Positions 1-5,756 are shown, counted from the first letter of the stretch. The stretch: DNA of 5,756 nt from Clostridiales bacterium (GCA_019420045.1 JAHZHY010000006.1:1-5756); one strand, 5' to 3'. Notes: generated from the letters alone by a model not told the origin. Numbers and translations are program-made.

Positions 1-1924
1 GGGTGCCGCCGTTGTATACAGCGGTGGTATCCGAGGTGTTGTGGGTGTTTTTGTAAGAGACCTGGAACCAGTCCTCGGGATCGGCGAGAAGGCTGTCGTC
101 CAGTTCATCGGAAGTGAGCTTTTTGTCGGCAGGCGTGTCCTCACCTTCTGCCTTTTCGGTCAGCCAGAAATTCAGAGGTGTGCCGTCCAGATTGTATAGC
201 CACAGACCGTCAATGGTCACTTGTGTGGCGGTGGTGGGGTTTCCGACATCATCGGAGATGGTGACGGATTGCAGGGTGGCATTTCCGCCGTTGAGAAGTT
301 CATCAAATCCCTGGTAGCTGTTGTTGTTGCTGTAAGTCCAGCAGAAGTTAAAGTTGTTGAGAATGGTCTTGATCTGATCATCTTCGAGAAGGGTACCCCC
401 TTGTTTTGCATTGAGAACAAAGGAGAAGGTGCCTTCCAGCATGTAATACCAGCCGGTGGTTCCGTTGACAGAAGGATACTGGTCCTTATTTTCTTCTGTC
501 ACTTCCACAAAGGCATAGCCTTCCGGAACATCCGGTGGCTCAATATGCCATGTCACATCGTAGGTTTTTCCAGTGGCATAGTCGTTCTTTTCTTCAAGTT
601 TTGTGGGAAGTTCTATGGTGAAGCCCTGGGGTGTGGACTCGATTTCCGGCCAATGGGTCAGTCCCACATTTGACAGGGTTTCTTCTGTCAGAGGCCGGGT
701 GACGCCATCGATAACAAAGGAAAGCTTGGGATAATAGTTGGAGGGGCGATTGGGGCTTTGGTTGTCGGCCCAAGCTACCGTTTGGGAGAAGGGCTGGCTT
801 TCTCTCACTCGGAGCGTATACTGGTCATCGGTTCCCGGCGGGTCCACCGCTTTGGCTGTGACAAACACGGAAGCGTCCATGGTATCGCCGGCACCGTTGT
901 GGACCGAAAGAGACATTTTGTCATTGATTGCATCCTGAGAGCGGAGGAATGCGCCGCAGTGAGCAGCCAAAGTGATCTCAGTGGCTGCTGCATCATTGCC
1001 ATCGGGGAGGGTGATGGTGAAAGACAGGCCGTTGTCTGTGGCGGCGAGATCCTTCACAGCGGCATCTGCCGGAAGGCCGTTCAAAACAGAAAGATCCGCG
1101 CCTCCGCAGGTGATGGTGCAGGAACCGTCCGTTACGGCCGAAGCGGACAGACTGCCTTCAGGCAGAGTAAGGCCTTGGGGCAGGGTGAGGGAAAGGACAT
1201 AATCCCGGGGAGCCTCGTTGCTGTCCAGAGCCAAAAGGCGGATAGTATATGCTGCATCCTTGTTTTCGCTGTCCAGGTTCACATCCGAATCGGAGGTGAT
1301 GGTGATTTCTCTGGGCAGGGTTTTTTGGATGATAAATGGATCTTCGGGGACATGGATAAGGGCTGAGCCGGTGTTTTCGGTGAGCAGCTCGGCGGCCGAG
1401 GTGTCCGTCGGAACGGAAGCTGCATCGGTATAAATGCGGTATTTGATATCATTGTCGTCGCTGATATCGACGGTCAGGTCTTTTTTATCCTGCACAGTGA
1501 AAGTCAGTTCCTGTGAAAAAGAGAGGGTATCCCCACTGAGAAGAAGGCGCAGCACAGCAAAGCCGTCCTCATTGTGGAGCAGCACGGCCTGAGCACTGTC
1601 ACTTATAGAGGTCAGTGCAGCCGCCTCATTTGCCTCTAAAGTGACGTCCACCATGGCGGCAACCGGTGTTTCCTCGCCAGTTCCGCCTGGGTCACTGGGG
1701 TCATCTGTTCCTCCAGGATCTGCCGGAGACGGCACATCCAGATGGGCAGTCAGCACTCCGGTGCCCGTGCCGTCTGATGTCTGCTTCTGGGGTTCCCATG
1801 ATACAGACAGTGGAGGCGGGTCTGCTGCAAAAATCAATTCGGAGGATGGCAGCAGGCCGAAGAGCATGTATGCAGCCAACAGCATACAGCCAACACGGGT
1901 TTTCAGACTGCGGTTTCTTTTCAT
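1..1924 (-). CDS. Large secreted surface protein with CnaB-like repeats, C-terminus beyond the window
   Basis: Reading leftward from the ATG at 1924, the frame is open for 641 codons to the window edge with no stop. An AAAGGAGA ribosome binding site (1940 to 1933) sits 8 bases before this ATG. Residues 1-34 form a signal peptide: basic start MKRNR, hydrophobic core around residues 12-25, likely cleavage after Phe-Ala or Phe-Ala-Ala at 32-34. A Pro/Gly/Asp/Thr-rich linker with two DPGGT units follows (about 64-88), then beta-rich, Thr/Asp-rich extracellular sequence. Residues about 380-480 (VAWADN, NRPS, later TYDVTW and VPEGYAFVEVT) resemble the W-DN-RP ... VTE-VPGY pattern of Cna B-type repeats, and about 569-590 (LDGTPLNFWLTE) suggests another. 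It probably acts as an adhesin or pilus-like wall protein. The sortase gene just upstream suggests a sortase substrate, but the LPXTG-like motif and membrane anchor are not visible. The coding call is firm; ligand and exact domain family are inference. Confidence 0.88.
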   Translation of the reverse strand, partial: MKRNRSLKTRVGCMLLAAYMLFGLLPSSELIFAADPPPLSVSWEPQKQTSDGTGTGVLTAHLDVPSPADPGGTDDPSDPGGTGEETPVAAMVDVTLEANEAAALTSISDSAQAVLLHNEDGFAVLRLLLSGDTLSFSQELTFTVQDKKDLTVDISDDNDIKYRIYTDAASVPTDTSAAELLTENTGSALIHVPEDPFIIQKTLPREITITSDSDVNLDSENKDAAYTIRLLALDSNEAPRDYVLSLTLPQGLTLPEGSLSASAVTDGSCTITCGGADLSVLNGLPADAAVKDLAATDNGLSFTITLPDGNDAAATEITLAAHCGAFLRSQDAINDKMSLSVHNGAGDTMDASVFVTAKAVDPPGTDDQYTLRVRESQPFSQTVAWADNQSPNRPSNYYPKLSFVIDGVTRPLTEETLSNVGLTHWPEIESTPQGFTIELPTKLEEKNDYATGKTYDVTWHIEPPDVPEGYAFVEVTEENKDQYPSVNGTTGWYYMLEGTFSFVLNAKQGGTLLEDDQIKTILNNFNFCWTYSNNNSYQGFDELLNGGNATLQSVTISDDVGNPTTATQVTIDGLWLYNLDGTPLNFWLTEKAEGEDTPADKKLTSDELDDSLLADPEDWFQVSYKNTHNTSDTTAVYNGGT

Positions 1925-1932
1925 TGCAATTC

Positions 1933-1940
1933 TCTCCTTT
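1933..1940 (-). promoter_or_regulatory. Ribosome binding site of the surface protein gene
   Basis: AAAGGAGA lies 8 bases before the ATG at 1924 and fixes that start. The gap to the sortase stop is 65 bases (1925 to 1989). It holds no convincing terminator. A weak TTGAAC with a TATAGC-like element at non-ideal spacing is the only promoter-like signal, so cotranscription with the sortase is the simpler reading. Confidence 0.75.
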
Positions 1941-1989
1941 TCAACAAATGAGCTATAAAGAAAAGCGATAATGCATTGTTCAATGGGGC

Positions 1990-2778
1990 TTATGAGCCAG
2001 TTTCTTCCCGCACCAGCCCATGGCAGACAAAGTGGGCGTCTTTGAATGTGTAATCACAGGTGGAAAGGGTAATGACCCGGTCTGTGGGGGAAGGAGTGAT
2101 GTGGCTGTCAAAGCAGGAACGGGATTGAATCTCCGTCAGCCATGTTTCATATTCTTCGTCAGAAGAAAAACGGAGAGCCCATGCATTTCCATCGGTTTCG
2201 GTGACATAGGCTGAAAAGAGCTCAATCGTCAGAGTGCCTTCCGGAGTCAGCAAAAACAGGGTAGGATGGGCATCGTAATAAGACTGGCTTTTGTAATTTT
2301 CCAGAGAGGCAAACTGGGTGTTATTTTTCATGTTGTGGCCGTAGATAATGCTGTTTTGGCCATCCAGGCCCTGGCAGGAACTGTCCAGAAAGAGGCATCC
2401 TGCGCGGTTTCTCGTGCCATCAAATAGATGATGAAGGTAGTAATCATTGTCCTCTCCCTGCACCACAGGATAGGACAGATCTGTATCCGGACAATATAAC
2501 CAGCCCACTGTATGGGGATTGATGGCCTTCAAAGCATCAAAATCCACCTGGGGGAGGGAGGACTCCGGCGATTGCGCTTCCGGCGGTGTCTGTGCAGAGT
2601 TTTCTCCCATATCTTCTGATGCTTCGGGTAAGGTGATCACCCTTTCGGTCAGAGACTGGTAGGCGGTTTCAGCTGTGCGGCGCTCTGTCCATTGGCAAAG
2701 CAGCATTCCACTGCTGGCAAGTAGGCCCAGAGTGCAGAACACCAGGCTGATCCAATAGAAAACAGGCTTTCTTTTCAT
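1990..2778 (-). CDS. Class B sortase with His in place of the catalytic Arg
   Basis: This 262-residue membrane-anchored transpeptidase should cleave a sorting motif in secreted proteins and join them to the cell wall. The ATG at 2778 has an ideal AGGAGG site 7 bases upstream, so the longer open frame to 3300 is not used. Residues 7-28 are a single N-terminal membrane segment, residues about 30-75 an acidic Ser/Pro/Glu linker, and the catalytic domain begins near 78. Class B hallmarks are VDFDALKAINPHTVGWLYCP (78-97), YPVVQGEDNDYYLHH (103-117), the catalytic His148 in NSIIYGHNM and the nucleophile Cys241 in TLSTCDYTF. Eight residues after Cys241, in the DAHFVCHG context where class B enzymes have Arg (xARFVVHG), this protein has His249 (CAC). 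It may be inactive, altered in activity, or a sequencing error. Length and ends are otherwise complete. The surface protein gene follows directly and is the likely substrate. Confidence 0.93.
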   Translation of the reverse strand: MKRKPVFYWISLVFCTLGLLASSGMLLCQWTERRTAETAYQSLTERVITLPEASEDMGENSAQTPPEAQSPESSLPQVDFDALKAINPHTVGWLYCPDTDLSYPVVQGEDNDYYLHHLFDGTRNRAGCLFLDSSCQGLDGQNSIIYGHNMKNNTQFASLENYKSQSYYDAHPTLFLLTPEGTLTIELFSAYVTETDGNAWALRFSSDEEYETWLTEIQSRSCFDSHITPSPTDRVITLSTCDYTFKDAHFVCHGLVREETGS

Positions 2779-2785
2779 TTCCAGA

Positions 2786-2791
2786 CCTCCT
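2786..2791 (-). promoter_or_regulatory. Strong ribosome binding site deciding the sortase start
   Basis: A full AGGAGG lies 7 bases before the ATG at 2778. It selects the start that gives a basic MKRK end directly followed by a membrane segment. The upstream continuation of the same frame is Cys/His-rich and has no ribosome binding site at its own ATG (3300). Confidence 0.85.
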
Positions 2792-2995
2792 GCTGCTGGC
2801 ACTGGAAAACGAAAAAAGGACCATCTTGTGGAAAAAAACAGTGCAGCAAAATCCAGCGGATACAGCTCTGCCATCTGGTTGGGGCAAGAATGGTATGTTC
2901 TGTTGTGAAAGATCGATGATAAGGCAATAGTGCGACAGGTATGTTCAAAATTACAACACCACGCTTTCCTGCAGGAGCAAGGTGTGATCGGATTG

Positions 2996-3014
2996 CTGCA
3001 ACAAATTGTTGCAG
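2996..3014. repeat. Perfect 19-base palindrome, operator-like
   Basis: CTGCAACAAATTGTTGCAG consists of perfect 9-base arms (CTGCAACAA and TTGTTGCAG) around one central A. It lies about 220 bases upstream of the sortase ATG. The size and symmetry are typical of a dimeric repressor site. As RNA the one-base centre gives a poor hairpin unless inner pairs open, which favours a DNA-level role. No adjacent regulator gene or clear promoter was seen, so the role is inference. Confidence 0.45.
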
Positions 3015-3247
3015 GTAGGACGCCGCTTTGGACAGAGAAAAAGAACTGGCCAGGTGGTTTTGCCAGGAAGGCTTCTGCTCTTCGGGCACAGGACCGATCA
3101 TCTTCATGGTGCTGAAAGAGGCTATGGAAGAGAAAGGGATATCTCATTTGTCCAGAGCCTTTTCCACAAAGTACAGAAATTCTCTTAATCAATATAGAGG
3201 TGCACTGTGGTCTGGCGGTAAGGTCTCCTGCTGTGATACTGTCGGTT

Positions 3248-3331
3248 TTATTTACATGTCCAGTGAAAAGAGGAAGAATACAAGGTGGGATATACAGCAT
3301 ATCCCATCAGGCCCGAAAGCCGGTAGAGCAT
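3248..3331 (-). CDS. Possible 27-residue leader peptide
   Basis: A short ORF starts at ATG 3331 and ends at TAA 3248-3250. It is preceded at an ideal 7-base spacing by AGGAG (3343 to 3339). The peptide begins MLYRLSGLMGYAVYP and contains four Tyr and four Ser. It has no recognised family. It lies about 95 bases downstream of the predicted transcription start and is the only ORF in the leader with a good ribosome binding site. GGAGC of that site can pair with GCTCT just after the start codon, placing the AUG region in the loop, and an 8-bp hairpin covers codons 9 to 15. These features would suit a translated regulatory leader. With 27 codons, chance cannot be excluded. Confidence 0.3.
   Translation of the reverse strand: MLYRLSGLMGYAVYPTLYSSSFHWTCK
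3286..3306 (-). repeat. Perfect 8-bp inverted repeat (RNA hairpin candidate)
   Basis: The minus-strand arms are TGGGATAT and ATATCCCA with a 5-base loop GCTGT. The hairpin lies inside the short leader ORF and is not followed by a T-run, so it does not look like an intrinsic terminator. It may be an RNA structure in the leader or a protein-binding site. Confidence 0.45.
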
Positions 3332-3431
3332 GTTTCAGCTCCTGTGATCCATCATTTTCCTGAGACATTACAAAGTCAATGGGGTGCGAAAAAGCATTGG
3401 AATGTACATATTTTATTAAAATTTATAACAT

Positions 3432-3465
3432 ATTATAGCATATTTTTCCTTGATCGACAAGTCAA
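3432..3465 (-). promoter_or_regulatory. Minus-strand promoter for the sortase/surface-protein unit
   Basis: On the minus strand a perfect -10 TATAAT (3437 to 3432) is preceded by TGC, giving an extended -10. Two overlapping -35 candidates exist: TTGTCG (3460 to 3455) at exactly 17 bp, and the better hexamer TTGACT (3465 to 3460) at 22 bp. The surroundings are strongly AT-rich. It lies downstream of the amidohydrolase terminator and points toward the sortase. Transcription would start near 3425. The -10 is convincing; which -35 is used is open. Confidence 0.7.
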
Positions 3466-3490
3466 GGGGAACGAGGATATTCGACAAGTT
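3453..3490 (-). promoter_or_regulatory. Two direct copies of ACTTGTCGA, Spo0A-box-like
   Basis: The nine-base word ACTTGTCGA occurs twice on the minus strand, at 3489 to 3481 and 3462 to 3454, 27 bp apart. The upstream copy continues as TGTCGAA (3486 to 3480), an exact match to the Spo0A box core TGNCGAA as I know it. The downstream copy reads TGTCGAT (3459 to 3453), one mismatch, and overlaps the -35 region. CCTTGA and TCAAGG also flank the downstream copy as an inverted repeat (3448 to 3453 and 3462 to 3467). Control by Spo0A or a similar response regulator is inference. Confidence 0.45.
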
Positions 3491-3591
3491 TTTTGGGGCG
3501 GTTTTGTATGCTTTGTAAATCAAATTGAAAACAATGGGAAGGGAAGATTTCGATATTTTGCTTTTTTAACAGGGTTGTTCATGTGTAAAAC

Positions 3592-3636
3592 AAAAAAGCC
3601 CTGTCCCCACTGTGGTTTGGTGAGGACAGGGCTTTT
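3592..3636 (-). terminator. Intrinsic terminator after the amidohydrolase pair
   Basis: Perfect 13-bp arms (AAAAGCCCTGTCC at 3594-3606 and GGACAGGGCTTTT at 3624-3636) enclose a 17-base loop. Read on the minus strand, the hairpin is followed by an unbroken T6 (3597 to 3592). It begins 57 bases after the stop of the complete amidohydrolase gene, and so separates that unit from the sortase promoter region. The plus-strand side has only TTTT, so the minus-strand direction is the main one. Confidence 0.9.
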
Positions 3637-3693
3637 GGCTGTTGTAAAAATACCCTATTTACAAAGAGCACATGAATTTTTGGATGAGAAAAT

Positions 3694-4875
3694 TTACTTT
3701 GTCAGATAGCTGTAAGCGGCCTGGGCATAGGCGGCGGCGCCGGCGGCCAAACCGTCTTCATCGAAGATGATCTTGGGATGGTGCAGGGGATAGACCTGCT
3801 CCTGGTGGCTGGTGCTGCCCACAGAGAAGGAGCAGGAGGGAACCCGGGAGCTGATAAAGGAGAAGTCCTCGCTGCCCATGCTCTTGGTGTAGGACATGGG
3901 AGGAATGTCCACGCCTTCCTGACCGATGGTCTCCTGAAGCCAGGTGTGCAGCTGCTGGCTGAACTCCGGATCGTTGATGAGGGGAGGAATGCCCCGGGGA
4001 CGGTCAAAGGTCAGCTGACAGCGGTAGGCGTCGGCGATGCTCTGAGCCACCTGCTGCATCCGGTCCAGGGTGAACTGGCGGGCTTCATCGTTGAAGGTGC
4101 GCAGGGTGCCGGTGAACTCGCAGTCCTCGGGGATGATGTTGCTGGCTGTGCCGGAATGGAAGGTGCAGATGGACAGGGCGGTAGGCTCCTGCACATCCAC
4201 TTCATACCGGCCGATATCCCCGAAGGCCTCAGCGATCTTGATGGCGCAGGTGATGGGGTTGATGGACTGATGGGGCCGGGCGCCATGGCCGCCCTTGCCG
4301 TGGAGATGAACCACGAACCGGTCGCTGGAGGCGCTGCAAGGTCCGCTTTTCAGCATGATCTGGTTGGTCTTGACAATGTCGGAGGCCATGTGGGCCATCA
4401 CAGCCACATCGGGCTTGTATTTGTCCAGAAGGCCGTTTTCCACCATCATCCGGGCGCCGGTGCCGTCGGTGCCCTCTTCGTCGGGCTGGAACATAAGAAT
4501 AACCTGGCCCTGCAGTTCCTCTTCATGCTTTTTCAGCAGAGCAGCAGCGGTGAGCAGCATGGAGGTGTGGCAGTCGTGGCCGCAGGAGTGCATGACCCCG
4601 TCACATTCCGAGGCAAAGGGCAGACCGGTCTCCTCGCCCATGGGCAGGGCGTCCATATCGGCCCGGAGCAGGATCTTTTTCCCTTCCTTTTTGCCGATGA
4701 CGCCCACAATGGCGCAGGGGCCGATCTCTTCCCAGGAGATGCCCATGTCATCCAGGGCTTTTTTCACCAGGGCCGTGGTCTGGGGCAGACGGCAGCCCAG
4801 CTCAGGATGGTGATGGATCTGCCGGCGCCAGGCCAGCAGCTGTTCATTCATTTCTTTGGCTTCTTTGTACATCAT
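3694..4875 (-). CDS. M20D-family metallo-amidohydrolase (N-acyl-amino-acid/hippurate-type)
   Basis: A complete 393-residue cytosolic hydrolase expected to remove an N-acyl group from an amino acid or short peptide conjugate with a two-metal centre. Visible motifs in order: QIHHHPELG (19-27), LLRADMDALPMGEETGLPF (69-87), MHSCGHDCHT (95-104) with metal ligands Cys98 and His100, FQPDEE (129-134) with the presumed general base Glu133 and ligand Glu134, His162, the dimerisation/lid segment HGKGGHGARPH (192-202), GSEDFSF (334-340) and the late ligand region LHHPKIIFDEDGL (364-376). Length is normal for the family. The first of two adjacent ATGs is chosen because AAAGGAGAG lies about 10 bases upstream. 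The paralogue starts 23 bases upstream in the same operon. Substrate cannot be told from sequence; N-acetyldiaminopimelate deacetylase and hippurate hydrolase are related alternatives. There is no signal peptide. Confidence 0.93.
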   Translation of the reverse strand: MMYKEAKEMNEQLLAWRRQIHHHPELGCRLPQTTALVKKALDDMGISWEEIGPCAIVGVIGKKEGKKILLRADMDALPMGEETGLPFASECDGVMHSCGHDCHTSMLLTAAALLKKHEEELQGQVILMFQPDEEGTDGTGARMMVENGLLDKYKPDVAVMAHMASDIVKTNQIMLKSGPCSASSDRFVVHLHGKGGHGARPHQSINPITCAIKIAEAFGDIGRYEVDVQEPTALSICTFHSGTASNIIPEDCEFTGTLRTFNDEARQFTLDRMQQVAQSIADAYRCQLTFDRPRGIPPLINDPEFSQQLHTWLQETIGQEGVDIPPMSYTKSMGSEDFSFISSRVPSCSFSVGSTSHQEQVYPLHHPKIIFDEDGLAAGAAAYAQAAYSYLTK

Positions 4876-4898
4876 GTGGATTCACTCTCCTTTTTGAG

Positions 4899-5756
4899 TT
4901 ATTTCAGATAAGACAGGGCGGCCTGGGCATAGGTGGCGGCCCCATAGGCAAAGGCTTTTTCGTCAAACTGCACTTTGGGATGGTGAGCAGGGAAGTGGGG
5001 AATGTCCGGGTTGGAGGCCCCCAGGCTGAGAGAACAGGAGGAGATCTTCTGGGACACATAGGCAAAGTCCTCGCTGCCCATCATCCGGCTGCTGTCCAGA
5101 GGCAGCACTTCCACCCCTTCCAGATCCCGTTTCAGCATGGCATACAGCTCATCGGAGAAGGTTTCCTCGCTGTAATTGCTGGGGGTGGAGAAGTCGTTAT
5201 AGAACTCAAAGGTGCACCGGTAGAGGGAGCAGATCTTTTCCACCGTCTCCTGGATGCGGCTGAGCAGATTGGCCCGCACTTCTTCGTTGAAGGTGCGCAC
5301 GGTACCCCGGATCTCGCAGTCGTTGGGGATAATATTATAGGTGGTGCCTGCATGGATGGAGCAGGTGTTGACCACGGTGGGCTGCTGGGGGTCCACTTCG
5401 TAGCGGCCGATATCGGTGAAGGCCTCCACGATTTTGGCGGCGGCAAAGATGGGGTTGATGCTGTTTTGGGGAGAAGCGCCGTGGCCGCCCTTGCCATGGA
5501 GAATGATCCGGTAATTGTCACTGGAAGCGGCAATGGTGCCCCGGCTCAGTTTGACCTGGCCGGTCTGATAGGGCTCACCGGCGATATGAATGGCCACAGC
5601 GTGATCGGGCTTGGGATTTTCCAGGCAGCCGTCCTCGATCATGGAGCGGGCGCCGGACAGGGTCTCTTCACCCGGCTGGAACATCAGGATCACAAGGCCC
5701 TGGAGTTCCTCTTCATGGGCTTTCAGCAGTTTGGCTGCACCCAGCAGCATGGCGGC
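4899..5756 (-). CDS. Second M20D-family amidohydrolase, N-terminus beyond the window
   Basis: The frame is open from the window edge (Ala-Ala-Met-Leu-Leu-Gly) to TAA at 4901, 285 visible codons. Roughly the first 100 residues, including the RADMDALP and CGHDxH metal motifs, lie outside. Counting from the Met at 5750: FQPGEET with Glu28-Glu29, ligand His55 (VAIHIAGE), HGKGGHGASPQ (85-95), NIIPNDCEIRGTVRTFNEE (139-157), GSEDFAYVS (225-233) and AHHPKVQFDE (255-264). It aligns end to end with the next gene and clearly arose by tandem duplication, 23 bases apart in one operon. Differences sit around the active site: PQ instead of PH after GGHGA, a region after EE two residues shorter, and different residues after the ligand His. 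This suggests a different acyl or amino-acid preference. As far as visible it looks intact. Confidence 0.92.
   Translation of the reverse strand, partial: AAMLLGAAKLLKAHEEELQGLVILMFQPGEETLSGARSMIEDGCLENPKPDHAVAIHIAGEPYQTGQVKLSRGTIAASSDNYRIILHGKGGHGASPQNSINPIFAAAKIVEAFTDIGRYEVDPQQPTVVNTCSIHAGTTYNIIPNDCEIRGTVRTFNEEVRANLLSRIQETVEKICSLYRCTFEFYNDFSTPSNYSEETFSDELYAMLKRDLEGVEVLPLDSSRMMGSEDFAYVSQKISSCSLSLGASNPDIPHFPAHHPKVQFDEKAFAYGAATYAQAALSYLK

Larger units (their letters stand above)
2779..3424 (-). other. Long gene-poor leader before the sortase
   Basis: About 650 bases separate the predicted transcription start near 3425 from the sortase ATG. Several frames are open here on both strands, but they lack ribosome binding sites, are rich in Cys, His and Trp, and resemble no family I know. 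What can be supported is a short ORF with a good ribosome binding site (3248 to 3331), an 8-bp hairpin (3286 to 3306) and a perfect palindrome (2996 to 3014). I could not match it to a known riboswitch consensus. It could be a regulatory 5' leader, a decayed gene, or spacer with another promoter closer to the sortase. Confidence 0.5.

Noticed and set aside
221..1366. Plus-strand ORFs of 150 and 202 codons (221-673 and 758-1366)
   Set aside because: Both lie opposite the 641-codon surface protein frame, which has a signal peptide and ribosome binding site. Their translations show no domain or start signal.
2832..2870. T7 run on the minus strand just before the sortase, considered as an intrinsic terminator
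   Set aside because: Only a weak 4-bp stem (GCAG with CTGC) precedes the run and is not adjacent to it, far weaker than the terminator at 3592-3636.
3196..3203. AGAGGTGC on the plus strand, similar to the start of the lysine riboswitch core
   Set aside because: The other conserved blocks of that riboswitch are absent downstream, and no plus-strand gene follows.
2779..3300. N-terminal extension of the sortase frame to ATG 3300
   Set aside because: The extension is Cys/His-rich, lacks a ribosome binding site at 3300, and would bury the membrane segment. AGGAGG at 2791-2786 supports the internal start.
3028..3363. 111-codon plus-strand ORF in the leader region
   Set aside because: It has a TTG start, no convincing ribosome binding site and no recognisable family, and it overlaps leader features on the other strand.
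3248..3424. Leader considered as a cyclic-di-GMP, T-box, SAM, FMN or TPP element
   Set aside because: None of the conserved sequence blocks of these classes could be found in order on either strand.
3200..3709. 169-codon plus-strand ORF with a CPHCG motif
   Set aside because: It starts at GTG without a proper ribosome binding site and runs through the promoter and terminator. The CPHCG is a chance reading of the terminator stem.
3778..4911. 377-codon plus-strand ORF opposite the complete amidohydrolase
   Set aside because: It is exactly antisense to a gene with all family motifs. Its Gly/Ala/Val/His-rich translation is the usual mirror of a GC-rich gene, with no motif or ribosome binding site of its own.

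Overview
The window looks like a piece of the chromosome of a Gram-positive, low-to-mid GC member of the Firmicutes, most likely a gut-type Clostridia/Oscillospiraceae relative. This placement is inference: it rests on a class B sortase, a secreted surface protein with CnaB-like repeats, strong AGGAGG-type ribosome binding sites and the style of the proteins. No rRNA or other marker gene is present. All recognisable genes are on the minus strand, so transcription runs from right to left. No mobile element, tRNA, rRNA or CRISPR array was seen.

Right half (3694 to 5756): two tandem paralogous M20D-family metallo-amidohydrolases (N-acyl-amino-acid/hippurate-type deacylases), 23 bases apart. The upstream copy is cut by the right edge and lacks about its first hundred residues. 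The downstream copy is complete. A 13-bp hairpin with a T6 tail (3592 to 3636) ends this unit.

Middle (2779 to 3591): about 800 bases with no convincing long gene. It holds an AT-rich promoter region reading leftward, with a perfect TATAAT extended -10. Upstream of it are two copies of ACTTGTCGA that resemble Spo0A boxes. A very long apparent leader of about 650 bases follows, containing a possible 27-codon leader peptide, an 8-bp hairpin and a perfect 19-base palindrome.

Left half (1 to 2778): a class B sortase followed 65 bases later by a large secreted surface protein that runs off the left edge. The surface protein is fully open for 641 codons and is the largest gene in the window, but it is easily missed because it has no stop codon here. 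The pair looks like a sortase plus dedicated-substrate operon: the protein is exported by its signal peptide and, presumably, anchored to the wall through a sorting signal that would lie outside the window. The sortase keeps the catalytic His and Cys but has His where class B enzymes carry the catalytic Arg. That substitution is the most notable coding anomaly here.
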